Shown here: in pieces, positions 7,449-18,975 of the stretch
How the letters are laid out: every line of letters starts with the position of its first letter
Position numbering within the stretch: position 1 is the stretch's first letter
Source of the DNA: Actinomycetes bacterium
Lineage (GTDB): Bacteria; Actinomycetota; Acidimicrobiia; Acidimicrobiales; Microtrichaceae
Assembly: GCA_030621865.1 (NCBI GenBank)
Contig: JAUXGW010000003.1
Coordinates: forward strand, 1-40,066
DNA length: 40,066 nucleotides
Direction of reading: 5' to 3'
The notes under the pieces: generated by a model
Database searches by the model: none
What the model saw: the letters and a program-made list of their open reading frames with translations, nothing else
What the model was told of the DNA's origin: nothing
Made by a program: the position numbers and the translations under genes

Positions 7449-10021
7449 CCTGGGGATGCGGTCTCGGCCTCCGGGCCGGGTTTCTCGGCAGACTCAGCTT
7501 GCTCGGCGTGGTCGGCCGGATCGACTGGTTCCGGATCTTCAGTTTCCGTGGTGAGAATCCGGGCGACCGCAGCCACCTTCGTTCCCTCATCAAGATTCAT
7601 CACGCGCACGCCCGAGGCTGCTCGGCCCTGAGAGGTGATCGTGCTCACGCCGGTCCTTATGACCACTCCCGCGTCATTGATCAGCAGGATGTCATCCGTG
7701 GAATCCACCAGGAATCCACTCACCACGCGTCCGCGGTCATCCTTGATCGTGTGAGCCCGGACTCCCTGACCACCGCGACGCTTCACCGTGAAGTGATGCA
7801 TTGCCGTGCGTTTGCCGTAGCCCTCATTGGTCACCGAGAGCAGTTCCGCGGAATCGCCGGCCAAGGCACCGGCACCAACCACGCGGTCGGCTCCCCGCAG
7901 TCGGATTCCTCGAACGCCACTCGCCACGCGGCCCTGGGGCCGCACGTCGGATTCGGCGAATCGTATGGCCCGTCCACCCTCGGTCAGCACGAAGATGTCG
8001 TCCTCTCCCGATGTCGCCATCACACGGACCAATTCGTCACCATCGCGCAGGCGGATCGCAATCAGGCCGTCCTGACGGGGACTGTCATAAGCCTCGAAAC
8101 GCGTCTTCTTGACCACTCCGTTGCGGGTTGCGAAGAAGAGATACTTGTGGGTTTCGTAGTCGCGCGTGTCGATGATCGCCTCGACGCGTTCCTCGGACTC
8201 CAGACGCAGGAGGTTCACCAACGCCAGTCCCTGAGCGGTGCGTTCCCTCATGGGGATCCGGTACACCTTCTGTCGGTACACCTTGCCCAGGTTTGTGAAG
8301 AACAACAGATACGAGTGGGTGGTGGTGTGAATCACATCCACCACATGGTCCTCATCGCGGAGTTTCGCTCCGGCAAGGCCACGGCCGCCGCGCCCCTGCA
8401 CCCTGAAGGCATCTGCCGCCACGGTCTTGATGTATCCCCGATGTGTCATCACCACCACAACGGGTTCGTCGTCTATCAGATCCTCGACGTCGAGATCACC
8501 TTCGTCGTGTTCGAGGGAAGAGCGACGATCCGTGGCGAATTCGTCACGGACCTCTTGCATCTCGTCACGAATCACGCCGCGGAGCACAGACTCGTTACCC
8601 AGTATCTCTTCCAGCCCAGCGATGGTCTTGCGTAGTTCCGCAATCTCGGACTCCAGCCGCTCACGGCCCAGGCGAGTCAGGGTGGAGAGCCGCATGTCCA
8701 CGATTTCCGTGGCTTGGATCTCAGAGAATTCGAAGGCTTCACCCTGCAACACATTGATAGCCGCGGGGCGATCCTCGGACGCCCTGATGGCCGCGATGAT
8801 CTGATCGATCAGATCCAGCGCCTTGAGGAATCCCTCCACGATGTGTGCTCGGCGTTGAGCTTTCCTGAGACGGAATTCGGAGCGACGGGTGATGACGTCA
8901 ACCTGATGGGCGATGTAGTGAACCAGCGCCTCCCGCAGATTCAAGGTACGCGGAACGCCGTCGACCAGAGCGACCATGTTCACCGCGAAGGTCGTCTGCA
9001 ACGGTGTGTGCTTGTAGAGATTGTTCAGAACCACACTCGACGGGGCGTCGCGTTTCAGCTCGATCACAAAGCGGGTATCCCCCTTTGAGCGCTCATTTCG
9101 AATTTCGCGAATTCCCTCCAGCACCCTTGAGTTGACCAACTCGGCGATCTTCTCCTCGATGGCTTCAACAGAGGTCTGATAGGGAATCTCGGTGACGACG
9201 ATCTGTTCGCCTGTGCCAGCCTCCTCGATCTCGGCCCGAGCGCGCAGCTTGATGGAACCGCGACCTGTACGAAACGCTGAGACCAACCCGGCCCGACCCA
9301 TGATCTGGCCTCCGGTGGGAAAATCCGGACCTTTGACGAACTCCATGAGATCGTCGGAAGTGGCATCCGGATTCTGCAGCAGGTGCTGGGTGGCGTCGAT
9401 CACTTCGCCGAGATTGTGCGGCGGAATGTTGGTGGCCATTCCGACCGCGATCCCCTGGCTCCCGTTCACCAGCAGATTTGGGAAACGACCCGGGAGAACC
9501 TTCGGTTCCTCGTTGGAACCGTCGAAGTTCGCCTGGAAGTCAACCGTGTCCTCGTCGATTCCGGCCAGCATGTGCATCGCCAGATCGGTCAGCCGGCACT
9601 CGGTATACCGATAGGCGGCCGGCGGATCCGACGGTGACCCAAAGTTCCCGTGGGGATCGATCAGCGGATGGCGCAGCGAAAAGCTCTGTCCCATGCGCAC
9701 GAGGGCGTCGTAAACCGACTGATCACCGTGAGGATGGTATTTTCCGAGAACGTCCCCGACCACAGTGGCGCATTTCCTGTGATTCCGGTCCGGACGCAGC
9801 CCCGCTTCGTTCATCGCCCAGAGAATCCGTCGATGCACGGGCTTCAGGCCGTCACGAACCTCCGGCAGGGCCCGCGCGACGATCACGGACATGGCGTAGT
9901 CCAGGAAGGACTGCTCCATCTCCTGCTGTATTTCTATCGCCTCGATCGACCCGGTGTTCGGATCTGCGTCGGGGTCGATGGAAGGTCCAGTGGGCTCTTC
10001 GGGCGGGTTCTCGTCGGTCAT
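7445..10021 (-). CDS. gyrA: DNA gyrase subunit A
   Basis: 858 aa; EQSFLDYAMSVIVARALPEVRDGLKPVHRRILWAM, GKYHPHGDQSVYDALVRM, AAYRYTECRL, C-terminal beta-pinwheel repeats. Confidence 0.98.
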   Translation of the reverse strand: MTDENPPEEPTGPSIDPDADPNTGSIEAIEIQQEMEQSFLDYAMSVIVARALPEVRDGLKPVHRRILWAMNEAGLRPDRNHRKCATVVGDVLGKYHPHGDQSVYDALVRMGQSFSLRHPLIDPHGNFGSPSDPPAAYRYTECRLTDLAMHMLAGIDEDTVDFQANFDGSNEEPKVLPGRFPNLLVNGSQGIAVGMATNIPPHNLGEVIDATQHLLQNPDATSDDLMEFVKGPDFPTGGQIMGRAGLVSAFRTGRGSIKLRARAEIEEAGTGEQIVVTEIPYQTSVEAIEEKIAELVNSRVLEGIREIRNERSKGDTRFVIELKRDAPSSVVLNNLYKHTPLQTTFAVNMVALVDGVPRTLNLREALVHYIAHQVDVITRRSEFRLRKAQRRAHIVEGFLKALDLIDQIIAAIRASEDRPAAINVLQGEAFEFSEIQATEIVDMRLSTLTRLGRERLESEIAELRKTIAGLEEILGNESVLRGVIRDEMQEVRDEFATDRRSSLEHDEGDLDVEDLIDDEPVVVVMTHRGYIKTVAADAFRVQGRGGRGLAGAKLRDEDHVVDVIHTTTHSYLLFFTNLGKVYRQKVYRIPMRERTAQGLALVNLLRLESEERVEAIIDTRDYETHKYLFFATRNGVVKKTRFEAYDSPRQDGLIAIRLRDGDELVRVMATSGEDDIFVLTEGGRAIRFAESDVRPQGRVASGVRGIRLRGADRVVGAGALAGDSAELLSVTNEGYGKRTAMHHFTVKRRGGQGVRAHTIKDDRGRVVSGFLVDSTDDILLINDAGVVIRTGVSTITSQGRAASGVRVMNLDEGTKVAAVARILTTETEDPEPVDPADHAEQAESAEKPGPEAETASPG

Positions 10022-10046
10022 CTCGCGTGGGTCTCAGTCGCTGGGT

Positions 10047-12137
<2,091 letters not shown>

Positions 12138-12189
12138 TCAGGATCCTACCACTTCGACCGCTCCCCGAAGACCCACCACGGGAGCATCG

Positions 12190-12510
12190 TTACCCGTTGT
12201 CGACGCTGATGAGGAGGGACTCGACAAGGTCCTCCCCAAGGACCTGATTGGTCGCCCTGACCAGGTCGTTCCGGGCCCATTTGAACTGCTCGGCCAAGGC
12301 AGGTTCCCGAACCGAAATCCGAAGGACCCTCCTGGTGATGGCCAACGGTTCACTGTATTCGGCCCAAGCCGGACCAACAATCACGGGCCACCTCGAAACC
12401 AGAGCTGAAAAGCGGTCGGCGTCGGCCGTGCCCAGCCGCTGCTGGATCACCGAAAGCGCGTCCACGATCGAAGTGGGCTCATCACCCGTTGATGATCGGT
12501 GGCGACTCAT
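12190..12510 (-). CDS. DUF721 family protein (DciA-like)
   Basis: VIQQRLGTADADRFSALVSRWPVIVGPAWAEYSEPLAITRRVLRISVREPALAEQFKWARNDLVRATNQVLGEDLVESLLISV; conserved position between recF and gyrB. Confidence 0.8.
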   Translation of the reverse strand: MSRHRSSTGDEPTSIVDALSVIQQRLGTADADRFSALVSRWPVIVGPAWAEYSEPLAITRRVLRISVREPALAEQFKWARNDLVRATNQVLGEDLVESLLISVDNG

Positions 12511-12571
12511 GTGGAAACGGTACCGGAACCCGATGGCCCCTTTCCCGATGTCCCCCTTCTCCAAACAAATG

Positions 12572-13675
12572 TCACGTAACCCACTCCCCCGCCTCCGCAC
12601 CGCCGTTGGTGACGCGCAGGTGGAGATCCGGTTCACAACCATCAGGGAGCACTGTGGCCGTACTCAGGAACGCCTGGCCCTCAGGGAGGGAGTCCAGCAG
12701 CGCCCGTGATCGACGCGGATCCAGTTCGCTGAACACATCATCCAGCAACAGAACGGGCGGTGAACCACGGCTGATGGTCAACTCGCGGTGAGCAGCCAGC
12801 CTCAGGGCCAGGGACAGGCAGCGCTGTTCTCCCTGAGAGGCGTGCGTGCGCGCCGGCAGACCGTTCAACCGGATTTCCAGCTCATCTCGATGAGGGCCCC
12901 TGAGGGTTACACCCCTTCTGATGTCGTCGATGGTTCCCTCCGCCAGAGCGTCCCCCAACGGGCCATTCCATGACCTTTGATAGTGGATTTCCACTGGATC
13001 GCTCCCACCACCCAGATCGCGGTAGGCCTCGGCAACCGCCGGTGTCATCCTGGCCACCAGAGATTCCCGCAACGAGACCAGCTTGTCGCCTGCTTCCGAC
13101 AGTTTCTGATCCCAAACGGCAAGGGTTGTGGCCTCAGGCTCGGGCAACGGCCCGGCACCCGAGAGCCGAAGCTGCTTGAGAAAGGCGTTGCGTTGTTTGA
13201 GTGCTTTCTCCCAGTCGGAGCGGACCAGATCGTTGGCGGGCCTCACCGCAACGAGAACATCGTCGCAGTAGTCGCGCCTCAGTGACGGCCCTTCCTTCAA
13301 CAACTTCAGGTCATCCGGTGAGAACACACTCACCACGAGTGTCTCGAGCAGGTCGCGAGCGCGTCTGGCCCGCACCCGGTTCACCTGGATTCTGGCCCTG
13401 CCACTGCGCGTGATTTCCGTTTCGATCAGGGCCGCCCGCCCGTCAGGATCAACAACATCGGCGCGCAACACGGCACTGTCGGTTCCATGCGCCACCATCG
13501 CCTCACCCGGCACCCCGCGAAACGACTTGAGGGTGCTCAGATAGCCGATGGCTTCCAGCAAGTTGGACTTGCCGACGCCGTTGGGACCGCGCAAGGCGGT
13601 GAGACCAGAAGGAAACTCCAGCTCGAGTTCGGAGTATGAACGGAAATTGTGAAGCGAGAGCCGGTTCAGCTCCAC
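12572..13675 (-). CDS. recF: DNA replication/repair protein RecF
   Basis: LHNFRSYSELELEFPSGLTALRGPNGVGKSNLLEAIGYLSTLKSFRG; SQGEQRCLSLALRLAAHRE; LLDDVFSELDPRRSRALLDSL. Confidence 0.97.
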   Translation of the reverse strand: MELNRLSLHNFRSYSELELEFPSGLTALRGPNGVGKSNLLEAIGYLSTLKSFRGVPGEAMVAHGTDSAVLRADVVDPDGRAALIETEITRSGRARIQVNRVRARRARDLLETLVVSVFSPDDLKLLKEGPSLRRDYCDDVLVAVRPANDLVRSDWEKALKQRNAFLKQLRLSGAGPLPEPEATTLAVWDQKLSEAGDKLVSLRESLVARMTPAVAEAYRDLGGGSDPVEIHYQRSWNGPLGDALAEGTIDDIRRGVTLRGPHRDELEIRLNGLPARTHASQGEQRCLSLALRLAAHRELTISRGSPPVLLLDDVFSELDPRRSRALLDSLPEGQAFLSTATVLPDGCEPDLHLRVTNGGAEAGEWVT

Positions 13676-13678
13676 AGA

Positions 13679-14776
13679 TCAGGAAACCTGTACGGGCATG
13701 AGTACGTAGAGGAACTCGCTGGAACTGGTGGAACGAAGCACCGCCGCCGTCTTTTCGTTGACGATGTCGAGTGTGACTTCATCGCCGGTAGTCGCATCAA
13801 GGCCGTCCAGAAGGAAATTGCCGTTGAAAGCGAGTGTGATCTCATCGGCCTCACCCTCAAATCTGGCATCCAGCACTTCGGCTGCTTCGCCGACGTCGCG
13901 GTTGATGGTGTGAATCTTCAGCCCATCGGCATCCATTGACAACCGCACCGGGCTGTTCTCACCGGCCATCAACTTCACCCTGTCAACTGCCCGGGAAAGT
14001 TCCTCGCGGCCGGTGGTGAGTCGATTCGGAGTGTCGTTAGGAATCACGGACTCATAAGGCGGATAGGCCTCCACCATCAATCCAGTGGTGAGGCTCACAA
14101 CTCCAGTGTGGAACGTGACGTCACTGGCTCCCAGAATGAGAGTGGTTTCCTCGTCCGAGTGGAGCATTCTCCCCAGTTCACCCAGTGCCCTTGAAGGGAC
14201 CAGAACCTTCTGGCCCTCATCGAGAACGGTCGTTCCCGGCAGGGCCCGCACTGCCAAGCGATAAGAGTCGGTGGAAACCAGCTTCAGGCCAGTTTCCTCA
14301 GCCGACATCAAGACACCAGTCAGTGCACCTCGCGCCTCATCGGTGGATGCTGCGCGGACCACCTGCTTGAGAGCGTCGCTCAGTTGCTGGGTATCCACAA
14401 CCACCGATTCACCCTCGGCAGTCGAGGGAACTGCATACTCGTGGCTCGGCATCGACCTCATCGAGAATTCCGAGCGGCCACCGCTGATCCTGGGATCGCC
14501 ATCGGACGCGTCGACTTCGACGGCTCCGCTCGGCAGCTTGCGGACAATGTCCAGAGCCAGCTTGGCCGGCAAGATCACCACGCCATCTGACTCACCGGCA
14601 ACCTGGATGTCACTCGAGATCGTGAGATGTTCATCGCGACCGGTCACCTGCAGTGAGTCACCGGACAGCTCAAGGCGCAGCCCGGACATCATTGCGTTGC
14701 TGGCTCGACCCGTGGCCGCCCTGCTCGAATTGGCAAGGGCTTCGACGAGTACGTCCCTTTCACACCTGAATTTCAC
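13679..14776 (-). CDS. dnaN: DNA polymerase III beta sliding clamp
   Basis: 365 aa; MKFRCERDVLVEALANSSRA...; C-terminal FLYVLMPVQVS; position in recF-dnaN-dnaA cluster. Confidence 0.97.
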   Translation of the reverse strand: MKFRCERDVLVEALANSSRAATGRASNAMMSGLRLELSGDSLQVTGRDEHLTISSDIQVAGESDGVVILPAKLALDIVRKLPSGAVEVDASDGDPRISGGRSEFSMRSMPSHEYAVPSTAEGESVVVDTQQLSDALKQVVRAASTDEARGALTGVLMSAEETGLKLVSTDSYRLAVRALPGTTVLDEGQKVLVPSRALGELGRMLHSDEETTLILGASDVTFHTGVVSLTTGLMVEAYPPYESVIPNDTPNRLTTGREELSRAVDRVKLMAGENSPVRLSMDADGLKIHTINRDVGEAAEVLDARFEGEADEITLAFNGNFLLDGLDATTGDEVTLDIVNEKTAAVLRSTSSSEFLYVLMPVQVS

Positions 14777-14824
14777 CGTGATTCACTTTCCCCATCTACT
14801 GATACTCATTGGGTGTAAATCTTC

Positions 14825-14858
14825 AGTAGTAGTAGTTGGCACTGTGGATTGTGGAGAA
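14825..14858 (-). promoter_or_regulatory. candidate DnaA-trio unwinding element with adjacent DnaA boxes
   Basis: Minus strand TTCTCCACAATCCACAGTGCCAACTACTACTACT: two DnaA-like boxes, short spacer, four ACT/AGT triplets. Confidence 0.6.
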
Positions 14859-15043
14859 CATAGCGCGCGCCAAGTGTCCGTAGGGCCGCAGTGTCCCCAA
14901 GTTGTCCACCGTTTCCCATCTCATGCTTGTAATTACACGAATGTCTGTGCACAAGCAACTTTTGTGATCCGGAGATCAACATCGCGACCTCGCTCCCCTC
15001 AACATCGCGATCCACCTCCCAAGACCTCTCAGGGCGACGTTTT

Positions 15044-15118
15044 CCACAACGAGAGGGTCCACAACGAGAGGGTCCACAACCGGGGCGGCCATAACCGGGG
15101 CGGCCATAACCGGAGCCG
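15044..15118. repeat. five-unit 15-bp direct repeat array at oriC
   Basis: CCACAACGAGAGGGT x2, CCACAACCGGGGCGG, CCATAACCGGGGCGG, CCATAACCGGAGCCG, contiguous, non-coding. Confidence 0.95.
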
Positions 15119-15140
15119 CTTGACCTGAGGCGACAGGTAC

Positions 15141-16589
15141 TCATTGGTCGGCGCGAATCCGTTGTATGAGCGAAGTCACGTCCTCGTAGGTTTCGCGCCG
15201 ATCCTTGATCTGTTCGGTGATCTTGTCGTAGGCGTGGATCACTGTGGTGTGATCCCGACCACCGAACTCCTTGCCGATCTGGGGATAGGAAAGATCTGTG
15301 AGTTCGCGGCAGACGTACATGCAGATCTGTCTGGCATGCACGAGATCACGGGTCCGACTCTTGCTCTGCAGTCGATCGAGAGGAATCGCAAACATTTCCG
15401 ATGTGGCGTCAAGAATGATTGCCGCCGTGATCGGACGATCCTTCGTTGAGCTGAGCATGTCGCCCAGGACTTTCTGAGCCAGATCCACGGTGAGTTCGGT
15501 GTCGTACAGACCAGCGTATGCCTCAACGCGAATGAGTGCGCCCTCGAGTTCTCGAATGTTGATAGTGATGTTTGTTGCAATGAACTCGAGTACTTCAGGC
15601 GGCACGTTGGATCCGGTCCGTCCCATCTTCTTCTGGAGGATCGCCAGGCGCGTCTCGAAGTCCGGAGGCTGGATGTCGGTGATCAGGCCCATCTTGAACC
15701 GGCTCCGGAGACGATCCTCCAGGGTGGCAATCGCATCCGGAGGACGGTCGGACGACAACACGATCTGACGTTGTGCATCGTGGAGCGTGTTGAAGGTGTG
15801 GAAGAACTCTTCCTGGAGCTGTTCCTTGCCTTCCATGAACTGAATGTCATCGACGAGGAGGACATCTATGTCGCGGTACCGCTGCTTGAACTCTGGCTGC
15901 GTGTTCTTGCGAATCGATTCCACGAATTCGTTCATCATGGTTTCGGCAGAGATGTATCGAACCTGATAGCTCGGGTAATTCTCCGCGACGTAGCTGGCGA
16001 TCGACTGCAGGAGATGAGTCTTGCCAAGCCCCGCGCCGCCGTAGACGAACAGCGGGTTGTAGCTGCGTGCCGGCGTTTCGGCAACCCGCAACGCCGCAGC
16101 GTGCGCAAAGCGGTTCGACGGGCCGATGACGAAGGAATCGAATGTGTAGCGTTTTGTGCCCTGCAGAGTCGAGTCCCCACTGATCTGGTCCTGGGTGGAA
16201 ACCCGACGCGATCCAGCGAGCTGCGAGACTGCATCAGCTGGCTGGTTCAGCCCGGCCTCCGTCCCAGCTTCTCCTGTCTCGGCTTCGCCATTTGAATCCG
16301 GTTGTGCTGCAACATCGTGTGTTGAGGGTTCGCGAGGCGCGGGCTGCGACACCTCGAAAAGGGCTGTTATCTCAGCGTGCCCCGAGTCTTCAAGCACCGC
16401 GTCGAGCAGACCGAGGTAACGCTGTTCGATTCGCTGCCGAAGGAGTTGACTGGGCACAGCCAACACCAGCGAACCGTCATCAACTCCAACCACGCGGACG
16501 TCCTGGAAGGTGGAGTTCCAGACGGCGTCGCTGACCTGTTCGCGCAGGTTTTCGGAGACCCTGCTCCAAATCGCTTCGCCGTCTTCCAC
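15141..16589 (-). CDS. dnaA: chromosomal replication initiator DnaA
   Basis: FVYGGAGLGKTHLLQSI, VLLVDDIQFMEGKEQLQEEFFHTFN, SYPQIGKEFGGRDHTTVIHAYDKI; GTG at 16589 preceded by GGAGGA is preferred over the ATG at 16679. Confidence 0.96.
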   Translation of the reverse strand: MEDGEAIWSRVSENLREQVSDAVWNSTFQDVRVVGVDDGSLVLAVPSQLLRQRIEQRYLGLLDAVLEDSGHAEITALFEVSQPAPREPSTHDVAAQPDSNGEAETGEAGTEAGLNQPADAVSQLAGSRRVSTQDQISGDSTLQGTKRYTFDSFVIGPSNRFAHAAALRVAETPARSYNPLFVYGGAGLGKTHLLQSIASYVAENYPSYQVRYISAETMMNEFVESIRKNTQPEFKQRYRDIDVLLVDDIQFMEGKEQLQEEFFHTFNTLHDAQRQIVLSSDRPPDAIATLEDRLRSRFKMGLITDIQPPDFETRLAILQKKMGRTGSNVPPEVLEFIATNITINIRELEGALIRVEAYAGLYDTELTVDLAQKVLGDMLSSTKDRPITAAIILDATSEMFAIPLDRLQSKSRTRDLVHARQICMYVCRELTDLSYPQIGKEFGGRDHTTVIHAYDKITEQIKDRRETYEDVTSLIQRIRADQ

Positions 16590-16625
16590 TCGCTCGTCCT
16601 CCGGATTTCTCTGGGTGCCTACCAG

Positions 16626-16656
16626 TAATCCACAGCTGATCCACATCTGTGGAAAA
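16626..16656. promoter_or_regulatory. cluster of three DnaA boxes upstream of dnaA
   Basis: TAATCCACA (16626-16634), TGATCCACA (16637-16645), TGTGGAAAA (16648-16656). Confidence 0.7.
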
Positions 16657-17026
16657 CTCTGGGATCCTCGGAAGGACATGTTGTGTCTGGCATACAGGCC
16701 TACATTGGCGCCTGTCGGAACCTAATCACAGTTCGGCGTCGCTTCAACCGATAACGCGTCTCAGGGTGATTCACATGGTCAAAAACGTCATGAATGCTGC
16801 AAGCGGCACTATATGTGGTCGGTCTGGGCCAATGCGGTGCTCAGGGTGGTTGGCATGGATTCTCCGGGTGCTCTAGGTTTGTGACACCGGTTCGGTTTCC
16901 CGGGGGAGCCGACCGCACAGACACAACTTCCGGCGCACCCTGCTTTCGTGCGACTGTCTGTTCACAACAAGTCAGACCCCGCCCATTCGGACCAGGTGGT
17001 CCCAGTCAATTCGTGGAGTTCCAACC

Positions 17027-17161
17027 GTGAAGCGCACTTATCAACCCAACAAGAAGCGTCGAGCCCGTAAGCACGGCTTTCGCCATCGCATGTCAACCAG
17101 TGCCGGCCGCTCCATCGTGAACAGCCGCCGTCGCAAGGGCCGCCAGAAGCTGTCCGCCTGA
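17027..17161 (+). CDS. rpmH: 50S ribosomal protein L34
   Basis: GTG start; [44 protein letters not shown] (below ORF track cutoff). Confidence 0.98.
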   Translation: MKRTYQPNKKRRARKHGFRHRMSTSAGRSIVNSRRRKGRQKLSA

Positions 17162-17175
17162 TCGGCGGTTCGGTC

Positions 17176-17535
17176 GTGCTCCATCGCATCGAACGCCGAG
17201 AAACCTTCACACGGCTGAATCAGAAGGCTGACTCAGCTCGTCACGGGCCCGTCAAGGTTTCCCGTGTGGCCTCAGAACCAGAAGAGGTTCCGGTTGCTGT
17301 CGCATTCGCAGTTCCCAAGCGTTATGGCAACGCCGTGGCAAGAAACCGCTCGCGGCGTCAAATGCGTCACATATTGCAGTCATTCTGTGATCAGGGTGCG
17401 GTTTCTCGTGGCCAGTACCTGGTTTCCCTCCGCCCTGTTCGGGAACTGCCCGATTTCGGCACCCTCGAGCGTTCATTGAGGATCGCGCTCGGGAATCTGG
17501 ACAGATCCCCGGTGGGAGAATCCGGACATGGCTGA
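17176..17535 (+). CDS. rnpA: ribonuclease P protein component
   Basis: VAFAVPKRYGNAVARNRSRRQMRHIL signature; between rpmH and yidD. Confidence 0.93.
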   Translation: MLHRIERRETFTRLNQKADSARHGPVKVSRVASEPEEVPVAVAFAVPKRYGNAVARNRSRRQMRHILQSFCDQGAVSRGQYLVSLRPVRELPDFGTLERSLRIALGNLDRSPVGESGHG

Positions 17536-17824
17536 ACCCGAACTTCACCAGCGCGAGGAGTCCGAATTGGACGAGCACGGGGGGAAAGAGAACCCGGCAT
17601 TGGCCGTCCGAATAACCTCTGCTCCCATCCGGTGGTACCAGATGGCCCGACGAGACCGCCCCTCGCCGTGCCGACACGTGCCAAGTTGCTCCACTTACAC
17701 CCTTGAGGCCGTCGAGTCCCACGGCGCGTTCAAGGGTTCGTGGCTCGGATTCAAGAGAATCGTGCGGTGCAATCCCTGGGGTACCTCCGGATATGATCCC
17801 GTTCCCGACCGGAAGGCGAACTGA
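17528..17824 (+). CDS. yidD: membrane protein insertion efficiency factor YidD
   Basis: IRWYQMARRDRPSPCRHVPSCSTYTLEAVESHGAFKGSWLGFKRIVRCNPWGTSGYDPVP. Confidence 0.95.
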   Translation: MAEPELHQREESELDEHGGKENPALAVRITSAPIRWYQMARRDRPSPCRHVPSCSTYTLEAVESHGAFKGSWLGFKRIVRCNPWGTSGYDPVPDRKAN

Positions 17825-18969
17825 TGTTCGAGCCGCTGTTTGATGCCCTGGCATCAGTCATGAACTTCTTCTACACGCTGATACCCAACTACGGCTTCGC
17901 CATCATGGGCCTCACCGTGGCCGTGATGCTGCTCATCACTCCGCTCACCATCAAGAGTACCCGCTCAATGATGCAGATGCAGCGACTTCAACCTGAGATG
18001 AAGAAGATTCAGGAGAAGTACAAGGACGATCGCGAGAAGCTCAATCAGGAGTTGATGGCGTTCTACAAAGAGCACAAGATCAACCCGCTTGGCGGCTGCT
18101 TGCCATTGGTGGCACAGATGCCGGTGTTCATCATCATGTATCAGTTGATGAGGGGCCTGACCGTTCGCGCGGGTGGCCTCGGGTCCGGGATCGGCCACAT
18201 CGGTGGTCAGGTTGATGTGGGCCAGTCACTGACATCGTGGCGGATCACCGATCAGTTCTTCCAGCCACAGCACTTGGACAGCAACACGGAGATGTATGAG
18301 GCGCTGAGCAACACCAATGAGATGAACTTCCTTGGCCTCGACCTTTCACTGTCCGCGTCGCAAGCACTCAAGGCGAGCTGGATCATCGCCATCCCCTACC
18401 TGCTGCTCCTTGTGATCATGTTGATCACCGGAATCATCCAGAACCGCCAGCTCCAGAGTCGGAACAAGTCCGGCAACGTGAATCCTCAACAGCAGTTGAT
18501 CATGCGGTTCATGCCCTTCTTCCTGCCGATTTTCTCATTCGGGTTCCCCGCAGGCCTGGCTCTCTATTGGTGTACGCAGAACCTGTGCCGCATCGGGACC
18601 AACGCCTACATCACCAGAAGCATCTACGCCAAGGAACACAAGGACGATGTGATCGAGACCACCGGAACCGAGAAGAAGACCGGTGGAAAGGGTTCTCAGA
18701 AGGCGATCGGGAAGTCGCCGAAACCCGACAAGAAAGACGACTCCGAGAAGTCGAATTCTCAACAACCGAAGAATTCTCAAAAACCGAAAGAGGGGAGTCC
18801 CAATGGCAAAACAGCTGCTGCAAGGACTCCCGGCAAAAGCGTGAAAAGCCAGAAGGCCCACGACAAAGCCGGCGGTCAGAAGAGTTCTTCGGGAAGCTCC
18901 CAACAGAAATCGGGTCGACGACGACGCTCAGGTGAGGGTCGCGGCGGTTCCTCCAGAAAAAAGGACTGA
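17824..18969 (+). CDS. yidC: membrane protein insertase YidC/Oxa1
   Basis: TIKSTRSMMQMQRLQPEMKKIQEKYKDDREKLNQELMAFYKEHKINPLGGCLPLVAQMPVFI; Lys/Ser-rich C-terminal tail. Confidence 0.97.
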   Translation: MFEPLFDALASVMNFFYTLIPNYGFAIMGLTVAVMLLITPLTIKSTRSMMQMQRLQPEMKKIQEKYKDDREKLNQELMAFYKEHKINPLGGCLPLVAQMPVFIIMYQLMRGLTVRAGGLGSGIGHIGGQVDVGQSLTSWRITDQFFQPQHLDSNTEMYEALSNTNEMNFLGLDLSLSASQALKASWIIAIPYLLLLVIMLITGIIQNRQLQSRNKSGNVNPQQQLIMRFMPFFLPIFSFGFPAGLALYWCTQNLCRIGTNAYITRSIYAKEHKDDVIETTGTEKKTGGKGSQKAIGKSPKPDKKDDSEKSNSQQPKNSQKPKEGSPNGKTAAARTPGKSVKSQKAHDKAGGQKSSSGSSQQKSGRRRRSGEGRGGSSRKKD

Positions 18970-18975
18970 TCGAAC

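Larger units (their letters stand above)
14777..15140. other. oriC: putative chromosomal replication origin (oriC), dnaA-dnaN intergenic region
   Basis: 364-bp non-coding dnaA-dnaN spacer with several DnaA-box-like sequences (TGTGGATTG, TGTGGAGAA, TTGTCCACC, TGTGCACAA, TTTTCCACA), a TAG-triplet run and a 15-bp repeat array. Confidence 0.85.

Noticed and set aside
7499-8635. 378-aa plus-strand ORF antisense to gyrA
   Set aside because: Mirror ORF of high-GC coding DNA; no recognisable domain, fully inside gyrA.
14271-15128. 285-aa plus-strand ORF ending in HNERVHNERVHNRGGHNRGGHNRS
   Set aside because: Repeat peptide is a by-product of the 15-bp oriC array; the rest is antisense to dnaN.
17252-17854. 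200-aa minus-strand ORF across rnpA/yidD
   Set aside because: Shadow of well-supported rnpA and yidD.
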